DNA of 64,000 bases, from contig NZ_QQGY01000006.1 in NCBI RefSeq assembly GCF_003490595.1, positions 94,809 to 158,808 of the forward strand, in the 5' to 3' direction. A model generated the notes under the pieces. That model was not told the DNA's origin. It searched no databases and saw nothing but the letters and a program-made list of their open reading frames with translations. This stretch comes from Haemophilus haemolyticus_L (GTDB taxonomy: Bacteria > Pseudomonadota > Gammaproteobacteria > Enterobacterales > Pasteurellaceae). The translations under genes and the position numbers were made by a program. This document shows positions 52,321 to 61,447 of this stretch, piece by piece. How positions within the stretch are numbered: position 1 is the first letter of the stretch; the number at the start of each line of letters is the position of its first letter.

Positions 52321-54963
52321 ATGACGGATTCAATCCAATCATCTATCACCCCTGTCAATATCGAAGAAGAACTCAAATCTTCCTACCTTGACTACGCGAT
52401 GTCGGTTATCGTTGGGCGTGCATTACCTGACGTTCGAGATGGTTTAAAACCTGTTCACCGCCGCGTACTATTCTCAATGGATCGCGAAGGCAATACCGCC
52501 AATAAAAAATACGTAAAATCAGCGCGTGTTGTGGGTGATGTAATCGGTAAATATCACCCGCATGGTGACTTGGCTGTATACGATACAATCGTTCGTATGG
52601 CACAACCATTCTCACTTCGCTATATGTTGGTTGATGGGCAAGGTAACTTTGGTTCAATTGATGGTGATGCGCCCGCTGCAATGCGTTATACCGAAGTGCG
52701 TATGCAAAAAATTACGCAAGCATTGCTTACGGATTTGGATAAAGAAACCGTCAATTTCTCGCCAAACTATGACGGCGAATTAATGATTCCAGATGTATTG
52801 CCGACTCGTATTCCAGCACTTTTAGCAAATGGTTCTTCTGGTATTGCGGTAGGGATGGCAACTAACATTCCCCCTCACAACTTAAATGAAGTATTAAATG
52901 GTTGTTTGGCTTATATCGACAACAATGAAATTACCATTGATGAATTAATGCAGCATATTCCGGGACCAGACTTCCCAACCGCGGCATTAATTAATGGTCG
53001 CAAAGGAATTGAAGAAGCCTATCGTACTGGTCGTGGTAAAGTGTATGTTCGTGCTCGCGCAACGGTAGAAACCAACGAAAAAGGACGCGAACAAATTATC
53101 GTGTCTGAATTGCCATACCAAGTAAATAAAGCAAAATTAGTCGAGAAAATCGCCGAATTAATTCGCGAGAAAAAAATCGAAGGCATCAGCAATATTACTG
53201 ACCTTTCAAACAAAGAAGGGATTCGTATTGAAATTGATATTAAACGTGATGCAGTAGGTGAAGTAGTATTAAACCATCTTTACTCGCTTACTCAAATGCA
53301 AGTGACCTTTGGTATCAATATGGTGGCATTGGATCACGGTCAGCCACGTTTATTTAATCTTAAAGAAATCATTGAATCGTTCGTTTTACACCGCCGTGAA
53401 GTGGTGACTCGTCGTTCTATCTTTGAACTTCGCAAAGCGCGTGAACGTACGCACATTTTGGAAGGTTTAGCGGTTGCTCGTTCTAATATCGATGAAATGA
53501 TTGCGATCATTCGTAACTCTAAAAACCGTGAAGAGGCTGCAACAGCAATCAGTTCACGCTCTTGGACGTTACATAGCGACATTATTAATCTTCTTGATGT
53601 TTCTGCGCGTCCCGATGATTTAGAAGAAAATCTTGGTATTCAAGGCGAACAATATTACTTATCGCCAGCGCAAGTAAACGCAATTCTAGAACTTCGCTTA
53701 CATCGTTTAACTGGCATTGCGTTTGAAGAAGTTGTAAAAGAATATGAAGAATTATTAGTTAAAATTGCGGATCTTCTTCATATTTTAAGTAGCGCAGAAC
53801 GCTTAATGGAAGTGATTCGTGAAGAATTGGAAGAAGTAAAAGCACAATTTGGTGATGATCGTTTAACTGAAATTACCGCAGCTTCTGGCGATATTGATTT
53901 AGAAGATTTAATCGCACAAGAAGACGTGGTTGTGACGCTTTCTCACGAAGGCTATGTGAAATACCAACCACTAACTGACTATGAAGCACAACGCCGTGGC
54001 GGTAAAGGCAAATCTGCAACGAAGATGAAAGAAGAAGATTTCATCGAAAAATTACTGGTGGCAAATACTCACGATACGATCCTCTGCTTCTCTAGCCGTG
54101 GCCGTTTATATTGGTTGAAAGTATATCAACTTCCACAAGCAAGCCGTGGCGCACGCGGTCGTCCAATTGTGAATATTCTTCCGTTACAAGAAAACGAACG
54201 TATTACTGCAATCTTACCAGTTTCTGCTTACGAAGAAGATAAATTCGTAGTTATGGCAACTGCTGGCGGTATTGTGAAGAAAATCGCCTTAACCGAATTT
54301 AGCCGTCCACGTTCAAACGGTATCATCGCATTGAATTTACGTGACGAAGATGAATTAATCGGCGTAGATATTACCGATGGTAGCAACGAAATAATGTTGT
54401 TCTCATCACAAGGTCGCGTGGTACGTTTTACAGAAAATGCTGTTCGTGCAATGGGACGTTTAGCAACAGGCGTTCGCGGTATCAAACTGGCTTTAACAAA
54501 CGATATTTCTGACGATGAAAGTGCGGTAGAAATTGAAGAAATTTCTGATGACAATACTGAAGCATCATTAGACTTAAATATCGATAAAGTGGTTTCCCTC
54601 GTTGTGCCAAAAGGTGAAGGTGCCATTTTAACCGCAACACAAAACGGCTACGGAAAACGCACACAGTTAAGTGAATACCCAACTAAGTCACGTAATACAA
54701 AAGGTGTGATTTCAATTAAAGTGAGTGAGCGTAATGGTAAAGTCGTTGCCGCAACTCAAGTAGAAGAAACAGACCAAATTATGTTGATCACTGATGCAGG
54801 AACTCTTGTTCGTACACGCGTAAGCGAAGTGAGTATTGTAGGTCGTAACACGCAAGGTGTTCGTTTAATTCGTACTGCAGATGATGAACATGTAGTAAGT
54901 TTAGAACGTGTTTGTGATGCAGATGAAGAAGATTCTTTGGAAGAAAGCGGTTCTGAAGAATAA
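52321..54963 (+). CDS. gyrA: DNA gyrase subunit A with Leu84 (quinolone-resistance position)
   Basis: GyrA of 880 aa, the H. influenzae length. The breakage-reunion domain has the active-site Tyr in AMRYTEVRM (near residue 123), and the C-terminal beta-pinwheel has a GyrA box QRRGGKG near 560. The quinolone-resistance region reads YHPHGDLAVYDTIV: codon 84 (52570-52572) is TTG, Leu, where susceptible strains have Ser (E. coli Ser83). Asp88 is unchanged. I chose ATG 52321, preceded by AGGA, over the frame start 52300. Confidence 0.97.
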   Translation: MTDSIQSSITPVNIEEELKSSYLDYAMSVIVGRALPDVRDGLKPVHRRVLFSMDREGNTANKKYVKSARVVGDVIGKYHPHGDLAVYDTIVRMAQPFSLRYMLVDGQGNFGSIDGDAPAAMRYTEVRMQKITQALLTDLDKETVNFSPNYDGELMIPDVLPTRIPALLANGSSGIAVGMATNIPPHNLNEVLNGCLAYIDNNEITIDELMQHIPGPDFPTAALINGRKGIEEAYRTGRGKVYVRARATVETNEKGREQIIVSELPYQVNKAKLVEKIAELIREKKIEGISNITDLSNKEGIRIEIDIKRDAVGEVVLNHLYSLTQMQVTFGINMVALDHGQPRLFNLKEIIESFVLHRREVVTRRSIFELRKARERTHILEGLAVARSNIDEMIAIIRNSKNREEAATAISSRSWTLHSDIINLLDVSARPDDLEENLGIQGEQYYLSPAQVNAILELRLHRLTGIAFEEVVKEYEELLVKIADLLHILSSAERLMEVIREELEEVKAQFGDDRLTEITAASGDIDLEDLIAQEDVVVTLSHEGYVKYQPLTDYEAQRRGGKGKSATKMKEEDFIEKLLVANTHDTILCFSSRGRLYWLKVYQLPQASRGARGRPIVNILPLQENERITAILPVSAYEEDKFVVMATAGGIVKKIALTEFSRPRSNGIIALNLRDEDELIGVDITDGSNEIMLFSSQGRVVRFTENAVRAMGRLATGVRGIKLALTNDISDDESAVEIEEISDDNTEASLDLNIDKVVSLVVPKGEGAILTATQNGYGKRTQLSEYPTKSRNTKGVISIKVSERNGKVVAATQVEETDQIMLITDAGTLVRTRVSEVSIVGRNTQGVRLIRTADDEHVVSLERVCDADEEDSLEESGSEE

Positions 54964-54978
54964 TCTATTATAAATAAA

Positions 54979-55009
54979 AAACCGATTTTCAATCACTGAA
55001 AATCGGTTT
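54979..55009. terminator. Bidirectional terminator between gyrA and rnb
   Basis: Stem ACCGATTTTCA / TGAAAATCGGT (54981-54991, 54997-55007), loop ATCAC, flanked by an A-run and TTT. Confidence 0.88.
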
Positions 55010-55023
55010 AAAGAAGAACAATT

Positions 55024-57003
55024 TTATTGAACAATTTCGCCGACAATACTGCGAGTTACCTCTTTCACTTCTGTAAGTTTCACTTTCACAATATCGCCTA
55101 TTTTATAAATACGCTCACCTTTAATATAAAGGGCAATCTCATCAGAATTCACCTGCATTTCATCTTTATTGTTATGTAAAGTTGAAGCAGGTATAAACAT
55201 TGAGGCGCCATTTTCTAATAATTGCACACGTAATCCACCACGCATCACATCTTGCACTTCCGCATCAAATTCAGCATTTGATGCCACTTTATCAGCAAGA
55301 TAACGGCAATATAGCCAATCTGCAATATCACGTTCCACTAGGCGATTTTGGCGGCGGGCTTCTTGCAAACGGGTCAGCACTTCATTTTGTGGTTTTTCGC
55401 AAGATTGTTGGGTGAGCACGGCTTTAATTAAACGATGGTTCACCATATCAGAATATTTACGAATTGGTGATGTCCAAGTGGCATAGCCTTCTAAACCAAG
55501 ACCAAAGTGCGGTGCTAATTCTGATTTAAATTCGGCGAAAGTTAAATAACGGCGTAAACGCAGTTCTAAATAATCGCTTTCGATGGGTTCAATATCGTGG
55601 CGCATTTGGCAATAGCCCTTTAATGTCGCCAGATTTTCTACGGAATAACATTCTGCCAATTCCCCTTGATTTTGTTCATTGGCTAAATTTGCCATTAAGA
55701 AATTGTGCGCGTTCTCTAAGAATTTTTTATCAAAACCGCTATGGGTGTTGAAAATCCCTGTTTTTGCCTGTTCGTCTAAAAATTGTGCTGCGCAGATATT
55801 CGCAATAATCATCGATTCTTCGACAATTTGATTGGCTATACGACGATATTCTGCTTTGATTTCTGCCACTTTGCCGTTTTCAGCGAGCACAAAAGAATAA
55901 TCCGGTTTTTCTTTAAATAACAGAGAATGAGTCTTACGCCATTGAATACGTGCTTTAGTAAATTGATGTAACCAATCAATTTGTTGTGCAATTTCTGATG
56001 TTTCGGGCTGCCATGCGTTATCTGCCTGTTCTAAATAATCCGACACTTTGTTGTAAGCCAATTTCGCTTTAGATTGAACATAAGCCGAAACAAAATGCGG
56101 TTTAGCCGTGATATCGCCTTCAAGATCCGTTTCGATATAACAAACAAGCGCTGGACGAGTTTCATTTTCCATTAATGAGCATAATTCATCAGATAATTCA
56201 CGTGGCAACATGGGAATGTTAAAGCCTGGTAAATAATTAGTGAAACAACGCTGTTTCGCATCTTTTTCAATTCGAGAATCTAACGCAATATAGGCAGTTG
56301 GATCCGCAATCGCTACAACTAATTTCCAACCTGTTTGTTCACCATTTTGTTCAATAGGCTCGATATATAAGGCATCGTCCATATCCATTGTGCTTTCTGA
56401 GTCGATAGTCACAAAATGAAGTGCGGTCAGATCTTCACGAGTTTGTTGATCTAACATTTCATAACTTTCAGCCCCTTGCACAGGATGACGAGATTGCTCA
56501 TGACGTGCCAATGTTACCCACCAAGGGGCGAGTTCATCATTAGCGCGGCAAATAAATTGATTAATAGTGGCATAGAAAAAACGATCATCACGTAATGGGT
56601 GCGTTTTTAAATTCGCGACCACCCAATCGCCTTCTTGCAGCTCTTCTTTAACGGATTTAGCTTGTTGTGCGCCAATCGGTTGGTTAAGGCTTGGGTGATC
56701 AACCAAAACTTGCAATTTCTTATCTTTATTGAACCGCACTCTTGCAATGAAACGAGTCAACATTGGCTCAATTAAGGATTCCGGCTCGGCTTGTTCTTTA
56801 TCACCTTGCTTTTCAATAGTGGCTTTGATTTTGTCACCGTGCATCACCTTTTTCATTGAAGGCGGCGCGATGAAATAGGTTTTCTTATCGCACTCTAAAA
56901 AACCATAGGCTTTATCTGTGCTTTTTACCACGCCTTCTACATGCTCTTTGCTGTCGTGGATTTGTTGTTTAAGCTGTGCGAGTAAAGGATTATCTTGAAA
57001 CAT
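55024..57003 (-). CDS. rnb: Exoribonuclease II
   Basis: RNase II of 659 aa, degrading mRNA 3' to 5'. Two N-terminal cold-shock domains (residues 15-160) precede the RNB catalytic domain with its acidic metal site TIDSESTMDMDDALYIE near residue 200 and the motif YATWTSPIRKYSDMVNHRLI near 515; an S1 domain ends the protein. Convergent with gyrA. Confidence 0.95.
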   Translation of the reverse strand: MFQDNPLLAQLKQQIHDSKEHVEGVVKSTDKAYGFLECDKKTYFIAPPSMKKVMHGDKIKATIEKQGDKEQAEPESLIEPMLTRFIARVRFNKDKKLQVLVDHPSLNQPIGAQQAKSVKEELQEGDWVVANLKTHPLRDDRFFYATINQFICRANDELAPWWVTLARHEQSRHPVQGAESYEMLDQQTREDLTALHFVTIDSESTMDMDDALYIEPIEQNGEQTGWKLVVAIADPTAYIALDSRIEKDAKQRCFTNYLPGFNIPMLPRELSDELCSLMENETRPALVCYIETDLEGDITAKPHFVSAYVQSKAKLAYNKVSDYLEQADNAWQPETSEIAQQIDWLHQFTKARIQWRKTHSLLFKEKPDYSFVLAENGKVAEIKAEYRRIANQIVEESMIIANICAAQFLDEQAKTGIFNTHSGFDKKFLENAHNFLMANLANEQNQGELAECYSVENLATLKGYCQMRHDIEPIESDYLELRLRRYLTFAEFKSELAPHFGLGLEGYATWTSPIRKYSDMVNHRLIKAVLTQQSCEKPQNEVLTRLQEARRQNRLVERDIADWLYCRYLADKVASNAEFDAEVQDVMRGGLRVQLLENGASMFIPASTLHNNKDEMQVNSDEIALYIKGERIYKIGDIVKVKLTEVKEVTRSIVGEIVQ

Positions 57004-57068
57004 AGTTATATTTTAAAAAAGAGAAAAGGCAGACTGAAAAGCCTGCCTAAAAAAGAATGTAAGAAAAA

Positions 57069-57857
57069 TTATTCTTCACCTAATTCGCCCATTGCGGTGA
57101 TGCTGAAACCTGCATCAACATGAACGATCTCACCAGTAATACCCGATGCTAAATCAGAGCATAAAAATGCCGCTGAGTTACCCACATCTTCGATAGTAAC
57201 AGTGCGGCGTAATGCAGCGGTTTTCTCAAAGGTAGAAAGCATTTTCTTGAAGTTTTTAATGCCTGATGCTGCCAAAGTGCGGATTGGACCAGCAGAGATT
57301 GCATTCACACGAATACCTTCTTTACCTAAATCCGCAGCCATCACGCGCGTTGCAGCTTCAAGAGACGCTTTCGCTAAGCACATAACATTGTAGTTAGGAA
57401 TTGCACGTTCTGCACCTAGGTAAGAAAGGGTTAATAATGCTGCATTTGGATTTAAATAAGGACGTGCCGCTTGTGCCATTGCAACGAAGCTGTATGCGCT
57501 AATATCGTGAGCAATACGGTAACCTTCACGAGTTGCTGCGTTTACATAATCACCATCCAATTGATCGCCCGGCGCAAATGCGATTGCGTGAACAAAACCA
57601 TCAAATTTATCCCAACGCTTACTTAATTCTGCAAAGCAATTTTGAATGCTTTCATCGGTTGCCACATCTAAAGGAAGCACGATATCAGAACCAAATTCTT
57701 TGGCAAATTCTTCTACGCGCGGTTGTAATTTATCGTTTAAATAAGTGAAAGCAAGTTCTGCACCTTGTTCTTTCATTGATTTTGCGATCCCGTAAGCGAT
57801 AGAACGATTGCTTGCAAGACCAGTTACTAAAATACGTTTACCTGTTAAGAAACCCAT
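57069..57857 (-). CDS. fabI: Enoyl-ACP reductase FabI
   Basis: NADH-dependent enoyl-ACP reductase of 262 aa, last step of each fatty-acid elongation round and target of triclosan. Short-chain dehydrogenase fold: GKRILVTGLASNRSIAYGIA, then the catalytic Tyr/Lys arrangement YLGAERAIPNYNVMCLAKASLEA near residues 145-167, the FabI form with Y-x6-K. I chose ATG 57857 (MGFLTGKRI); the longer frame from 57956 has no family support. Confidence 0.96.
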   Translation of the reverse strand: MGFLTGKRILVTGLASNRSIAYGIAKSMKEQGAELAFTYLNDKLQPRVEEFAKEFGSDIVLPLDVATDESIQNCFAELSKRWDKFDGFVHAIAFAPGDQLDGDYVNAATREGYRIAHDISAYSFVAMAQAARPYLNPNAALLTLSYLGAERAIPNYNVMCLAKASLEAATRVMAADLGKEGIRVNAISAGPIRTLAASGIKNFKKMLSTFEKTAALRRTVTIEDVGNSAAFLCSDLASGITGEIVHVDAGFSITAMGELGEE

Positions 57858-58035
57858 AATTTTTCCTATGTTGTTAGCGTAAAAAACTTGCGTAGTATAA
57901 GCGAAAATTTGTCTTTGTACAAAGCAGACCAATATTTCTAAGAAAACCAACCGCACTTTATTTACAAATTCGTTTGAGCAAAAACCTAAAATCAGCGAAA
58001 ATAGCCCACATTTTTAATTGAATGAAGAAGAAACA

Positions 58036-59619
58036 ATGAGTTATCCATTAGAAGAAGTTAATAAACGTCGCACTTTTGCGATTATTTCCCACCCCGATGC
58101 AGGTAAAACAACCATCACCGAAAAAGTACTTTTATACGGAAATGCGATTCAAACAGCAGGTTCTGTAAAAGGCAAAGGCTCAACTGCACATGCCAAATCC
58201 GACTGGATGGAAATGGAAAAACAACGTGGGATTTCGATTACCACTTCCGTGATGCAATTTCCTTATAATGATTGCCTGGTGAACTTACTTGATACTCCAG
58301 GGCACGAAGATTTCTCTGAAGATACTTACCGCACTTTAACCGCTGTGGATAGCTGTTTAATGGTTATCGACTCCGCAAAAGGGGTTGAGGAACGTACAAT
58401 TAAACTAATGGAAGTGACTCGCTTACGTGATACGCCAATCATCACCTTCATGAACAAACTCGACCGTGATATTCGCGATCCAATGGAATTGTTAGATGAA
58501 GTTGAAAATATTCTTAAAATTCGTTGTGCGCCAATTACATGGCCGATTGGTTGCGGAAAATTATTTAAAGGCGTTTATCATATCGCTAAAGATGAAACCT
58601 ATCTTTATCAATCTGGTCAAGGCTCAACTATTCAAGAAGTTCGCATTGTCAAAGGTTTAAATAGCCCAGAATTAGATGCCGCTGTTGGCGATGATTTAGC
58701 ACAACAACTTCGCGATGAATTGGAATTAGTGCAAGGCGCAAGTAACGAATTTGAACATGATGCCTTTATTAAAGGTGAACTTACGCCGGTATTTTTCGGG
58801 ACAGCATTAGGTAACTTCGGGGTGGATCATTTCCTTGATGGTTTAACACAATGGGCACCAAAACCACAATCTCGTCAAGCTGACACAAGAACCGTTGAAA
58901 GTGCGGAAGAAAAATTCAGTGGTTTTGTATTTAAAATTCAAGCCAACATGGATCCAAAACACCGCGACCGCGTTGCCTTTATGCGTGTCGTTTCGGGCAA
59001 ATATGAAAAAGGCATGAAACTAAAACATGTTCGAATTGGTAAAGATGTGGTGATTTCTGACGCACTCACCTTTATGGCTGGCGACCGCGCTCACGCTGAA
59101 GAAGCTTACGCTGGTGATATTATTGGTTTACATAATCACGGCACAATCCAAATTGGCGATACCTTTACGCAGGGTGAAACCTTGAAATTTACGGGGATTC
59201 CAAACTTTGCGCCAGAGCTATTCCGCCGTATTCGCTTGAGAGATCCACTCAAACAAAAACAATTACTTAAAGGTTTAGTACAACTTTCAGAAGAAGGGGC
59301 TGTTCAGGTATTCCGCCCATTAATGAACAACGATTTAATTGTAGGTGCGGTGGGTGTCTTACAGTTTGATGTGGTAGTTTCTCGTCTAAAAACTGAATAT
59401 AACGTAGAAGCAATGTATGAAAATGTGAACGTTGCAACCGCACGCTGGGTGGAATGTGCCGATGCGAAAAAATTCGAAGAATTTAAACGCAAAAATGAGC
59501 AAAATTTAGCTTTAGATGGTGGAGATAACTTAACCTATATTGCGCCAACAATGGTAAATCTGAATTTAGCTCAAGAACGTTATCCTGATGTCGTTTTTTA
59601 CAAAACTCGTGAACATTAA
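58036..59619 (+). CDS. prfC: Peptide chain release factor 3
   Basis: RF3 GTPase of 527 aa that recycles RF1/RF2 after termination. G1 is SHPDAGKTT, the switch region SDWMEMEKQRGISITTSV, G3 DTPGHEDF and G4 NKLDRD. I chose ATG 58036 (MSYPLEEVNKRR); the frame start at 58018 is a TTG. Divergent from fabI. Confidence 0.96.
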   Translation: MSYPLEEVNKRRTFAIISHPDAGKTTITEKVLLYGNAIQTAGSVKGKGSTAHAKSDWMEMEKQRGISITTSVMQFPYNDCLVNLLDTPGHEDFSEDTYRTLTAVDSCLMVIDSAKGVEERTIKLMEVTRLRDTPIITFMNKLDRDIRDPMELLDEVENILKIRCAPITWPIGCGKLFKGVYHIAKDETYLYQSGQGSTIQEVRIVKGLNSPELDAAVGDDLAQQLRDELELVQGASNEFEHDAFIKGELTPVFFGTALGNFGVDHFLDGLTQWAPKPQSRQADTRTVESAEEKFSGFVFKIQANMDPKHRDRVAFMRVVSGKYEKGMKLKHVRIGKDVVISDALTFMAGDRAHAEEAYAGDIIGLHNHGTIQIGDTFTQGETLKFTGIPNFAPELFRRIRLRDPLKQKQLLKGLVQLSEEGAVQVFRPLMNNDLIVGAVGVLQFDVVVSRLKTEYNVEAMYENVNVATARWVECADAKKFEEFKRKNEQNLALDGGDNLTYIAPTMVNLNLAQERYPDVVFYKTREH

Positions 59620-59636
59620 AACGACATTAAAACGAC

Positions 59637-59702
59637 AAAGTGCGGTGAAATCTCATCGCACTTTTCCAGAAAAAAAGCGTTGAAATTTAATTCAACGCTT
59701 TT
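59637..59702. terminator. Double hairpin after prfC, first made of facing uptake signals
   Basis: Hairpin 1: AAAGTGCG (59637-59644) with CGCACTTT (59657-59664), an uptake signal facing a near-copy. Hairpin 2: AAAAGCGTTGAA / TTCAACGCTTTT (59673-59702), with T-runs for both strands, ending prfC and the small membrane protein gene. Confidence 0.85.
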
Positions 59703-59705
59703 CTT

Positions 59706-59939
59706 TTATTTAGAGACTTTTTCTTGTCTTAATCGCCAAAGTTGATAAACATTCACAACGGCTAAAAACGCATTTAATAGTGCAACTGGATAAGCGGCGA
59801 TAATTACACTATAGATCACAAATAAAATTGCACCCATGCTGTTCACTATGCGTAAATGTACGATAGATTTAAACAAAAATGATACAGCAACAAAAAAGGT
59901 TGCGATATAGCCCAATAATTCAACTAAATTCAATTCCAT
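59706..59939 (-). CDS. Small YgjV-like inner-membrane protein
   Basis: Hydrophobic protein of 77 aa with three predicted helices (about residues 6-23, 29-47 and 49-67). The LGYIATFFVAVSFLFKSIVHLRIVNSMGA pattern resembles YgjV/SemiSWEET-like small membrane proteins. Single gene. A PurR-like box (60019-60034) lies about 80 bp upstream. Function unknown. Confidence 0.75.
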   Translation of the reverse strand: MELNLVELLGYIATFFVAVSFLFKSIVHLRIVNSMGAILFVIYSVIIAAYPVALLNAFLAVVNVYQLWRLRQEKVSK

Positions 59940-60018
59940 AATTCTATTCTCTTCGATTAAAAATAAAAACGGGCGTCATGATAAAAGATTTTTAAAACAA
60001 GGAAAAGATCAGAAAAAA

Positions 60019-60034
60019 AAGCAACCGATTGCAA
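60019..60034. promoter_or_regulatory. Near-perfect PurR-type box
   Basis: AAGCAACCGATTGCAA fits the PurR pattern ANGCAANCGNTTNCNT except at the last base. It is upstream of the YgjV-like gene and just beyond the fossil reading frame. Confidence 0.35.
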
Positions 60035-60041
60035 GAGAAAA

Positions 60042-60223
60042 TTATTTTATCTTACAAAGAATAAAGGTATTTTTATCATCATTAGCGCATAAAAAGCCGG
60101 GACGAGTGCGCACATCTAAAATCTTGGGAAGCTTATCCAATTTGGGGGAATTAGATAACATTAGCTCGCTCAACCAGCACTTTGTCACCGGCTAAATTCT
60201 TTTAAGAATCCTGATGGTAATGC
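60042..60223 (-). pseudogene. Fossil coding fragment
   Basis: On the minus strand a protein-like reading with frame changes can be followed: ALPSGFLKEFS, AGDKVLVERANVI, then SNSPKLDKLPKILDVRTRPG and FLCANDDKNTFILCKIK with a stop at 60042-60044. Each piece is short and no start is present. I do not recognise the family. It is the only content seen in the gap 59940-60377, apart from the PurR-like box. Confidence 0.4.
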
Positions 60224-60377
60224 TATGAATAATAAAGAAATTTAATAAAACGAGGTTCTATCTTTTGTAATAACTAGAATTCCAATTTCTATTATTCTAG
60301 AAATTGGATTGATTATAAACTATGAAGTAACTTTAGATTCAAGAGGATTCTAGAGAAATGAAAGTTATGATTTTATT

Positions 60378-60707
60378 CTAAATAAAGACAAGTTGAACTA
60401 AAAGCATATAGAAAAGCGTACCAACAGCAATAGATAGAAACATATTTTTCTTCCAGAAATGCAACCCTAGCACCACTATGCCAGCAAGAAAATCAGGGAT
60501 ACCATGATAACCAGTTAAAACATCAACATTCTTATAGCAATAAACTACAAGCATACCAAACATAGCTGGAGGTAAAACTTTCCCAAGATAGCGAATATAT
60601 TGTGGAATCGGACGATTAGCTGGGAATACAAAAAATGGCAATAAGCGCGTAAATTGCACCGTAAACACACAAATTCCAATCGTCATAATCTGTTCTGTAA
60701 GTGTCAT
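60378..60707 (-). CDS. azlD: AzlD-family small permease subunit
   Basis: Membrane protein of 109 aa with three to four helices, the small partner of AzlC in branched-chain amino acid (and, in BrnFE systems, methionine) export. RLLPFFVFPANRPIPQYIRYLGKVLPPAMFGMLVVYC is the family pattern. It overlaps azlC by 4 bp. Confidence 0.87.
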   Translation of the reverse strand: MTLTEQIMTIGICVFTVQFTRLLPFFVFPANRPIPQYIRYLGKVLPPAMFGMLVVYCYKNVDVLTGYHGIPDFLAGIVVLGLHFWKKNMFLSIAVGTLFYMLLVQLVFI

Positions 60708-61438
60708 TTTAGCGACTCCAATTTTGTGTCTAATTTAGGTCCACGCATAGTTAGAATTAACCAGATACCAATTAATGTTGGAATTAAGAAATATTCTTTG
60801 CCTACAATTAGTAAAAAAGCTAATGCAATCCCTAAACCTAAGAGAGAACTTTCATGGGATTTTTCCTTTATCCAATTTTCTGCAAAAATGACTAAAAAAA
60901 GAGCGGTCATCGAGAATTCCACACCTTTTAAATCAAAAGGTAAAACAGAGCCAAATAAGTTACCCATTGCTGCGCCAACTACCCAATAAATATGCAAATA
61001 TAAGCTTACAAAAAACATATACCAACCTTTATCTAAGTGCGGTGGAATTTTAGCCATATAATTTAAAGAAAAAGATTCATCAACAAGGGTGGTAATTAAA
61101 TACCAACGTTTATGACCAATGTGTACGCCATATTTTTCTAACATTGATATGCCATAGAAAATCTGACGAGTACTGATCATCAAGGTAATTAATAACACAC
61201 TGATTGGAGAAAAAGGCGCGATAAGTGCTCCAGCAGCAATAAACTCAACAGAACCGGCATAAATAAGTAAAGCCATCAAAGTAGGATATAAAAATCCGAA
61301 ACCTAGTGCCTTCATATAAATACCATATGCCACACCAAGAAATAAAAATCCTGCAATCATTGGCACACTATAAGGAAAAGCTGCTTTAGCCGCCGCACTA
61401 ATTGGGTGAGACCGCTGATTTTGTTGAGAAAAATTCAT
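60704..61438 (-). CDS. azlC: AzlC-family amino-acid exporter subunit
   Basis: Membrane protein of 244 aa with six or seven helices. AAKAAFPYSVPMIAGFLFLGVAYGIYM, then YAGSVEFIAAGAL near residue 61 and TRQIFYGISML near 90 mark the AzlC/YgaZ family. It sits 9 bp downstream of the metR stop, so the export pair is probably made with MetR. Confidence 0.9.
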   Translation of the reverse strand: MNFSQQNQRSHPISAAAKAAFPYSVPMIAGFLFLGVAYGIYMKALGFGFLYPTLMALLIYAGSVEFIAAGALIAPFSPISVLLITLMISTRQIFYGISMLEKYGVHIGHKRWYLITTLVDESFSLNYMAKIPPHLDKGWYMFFVSLYLHIYWVVGAAMGNLFGSVLPFDLKGVEFSMTALFLVIFAENWIKEKSHESSLLGLGIALAFLLIVGKEYFLIPTLIGIWLILTMRGPKLDTKLESLK

Positions 61439-61447
61439 TTATTACTT

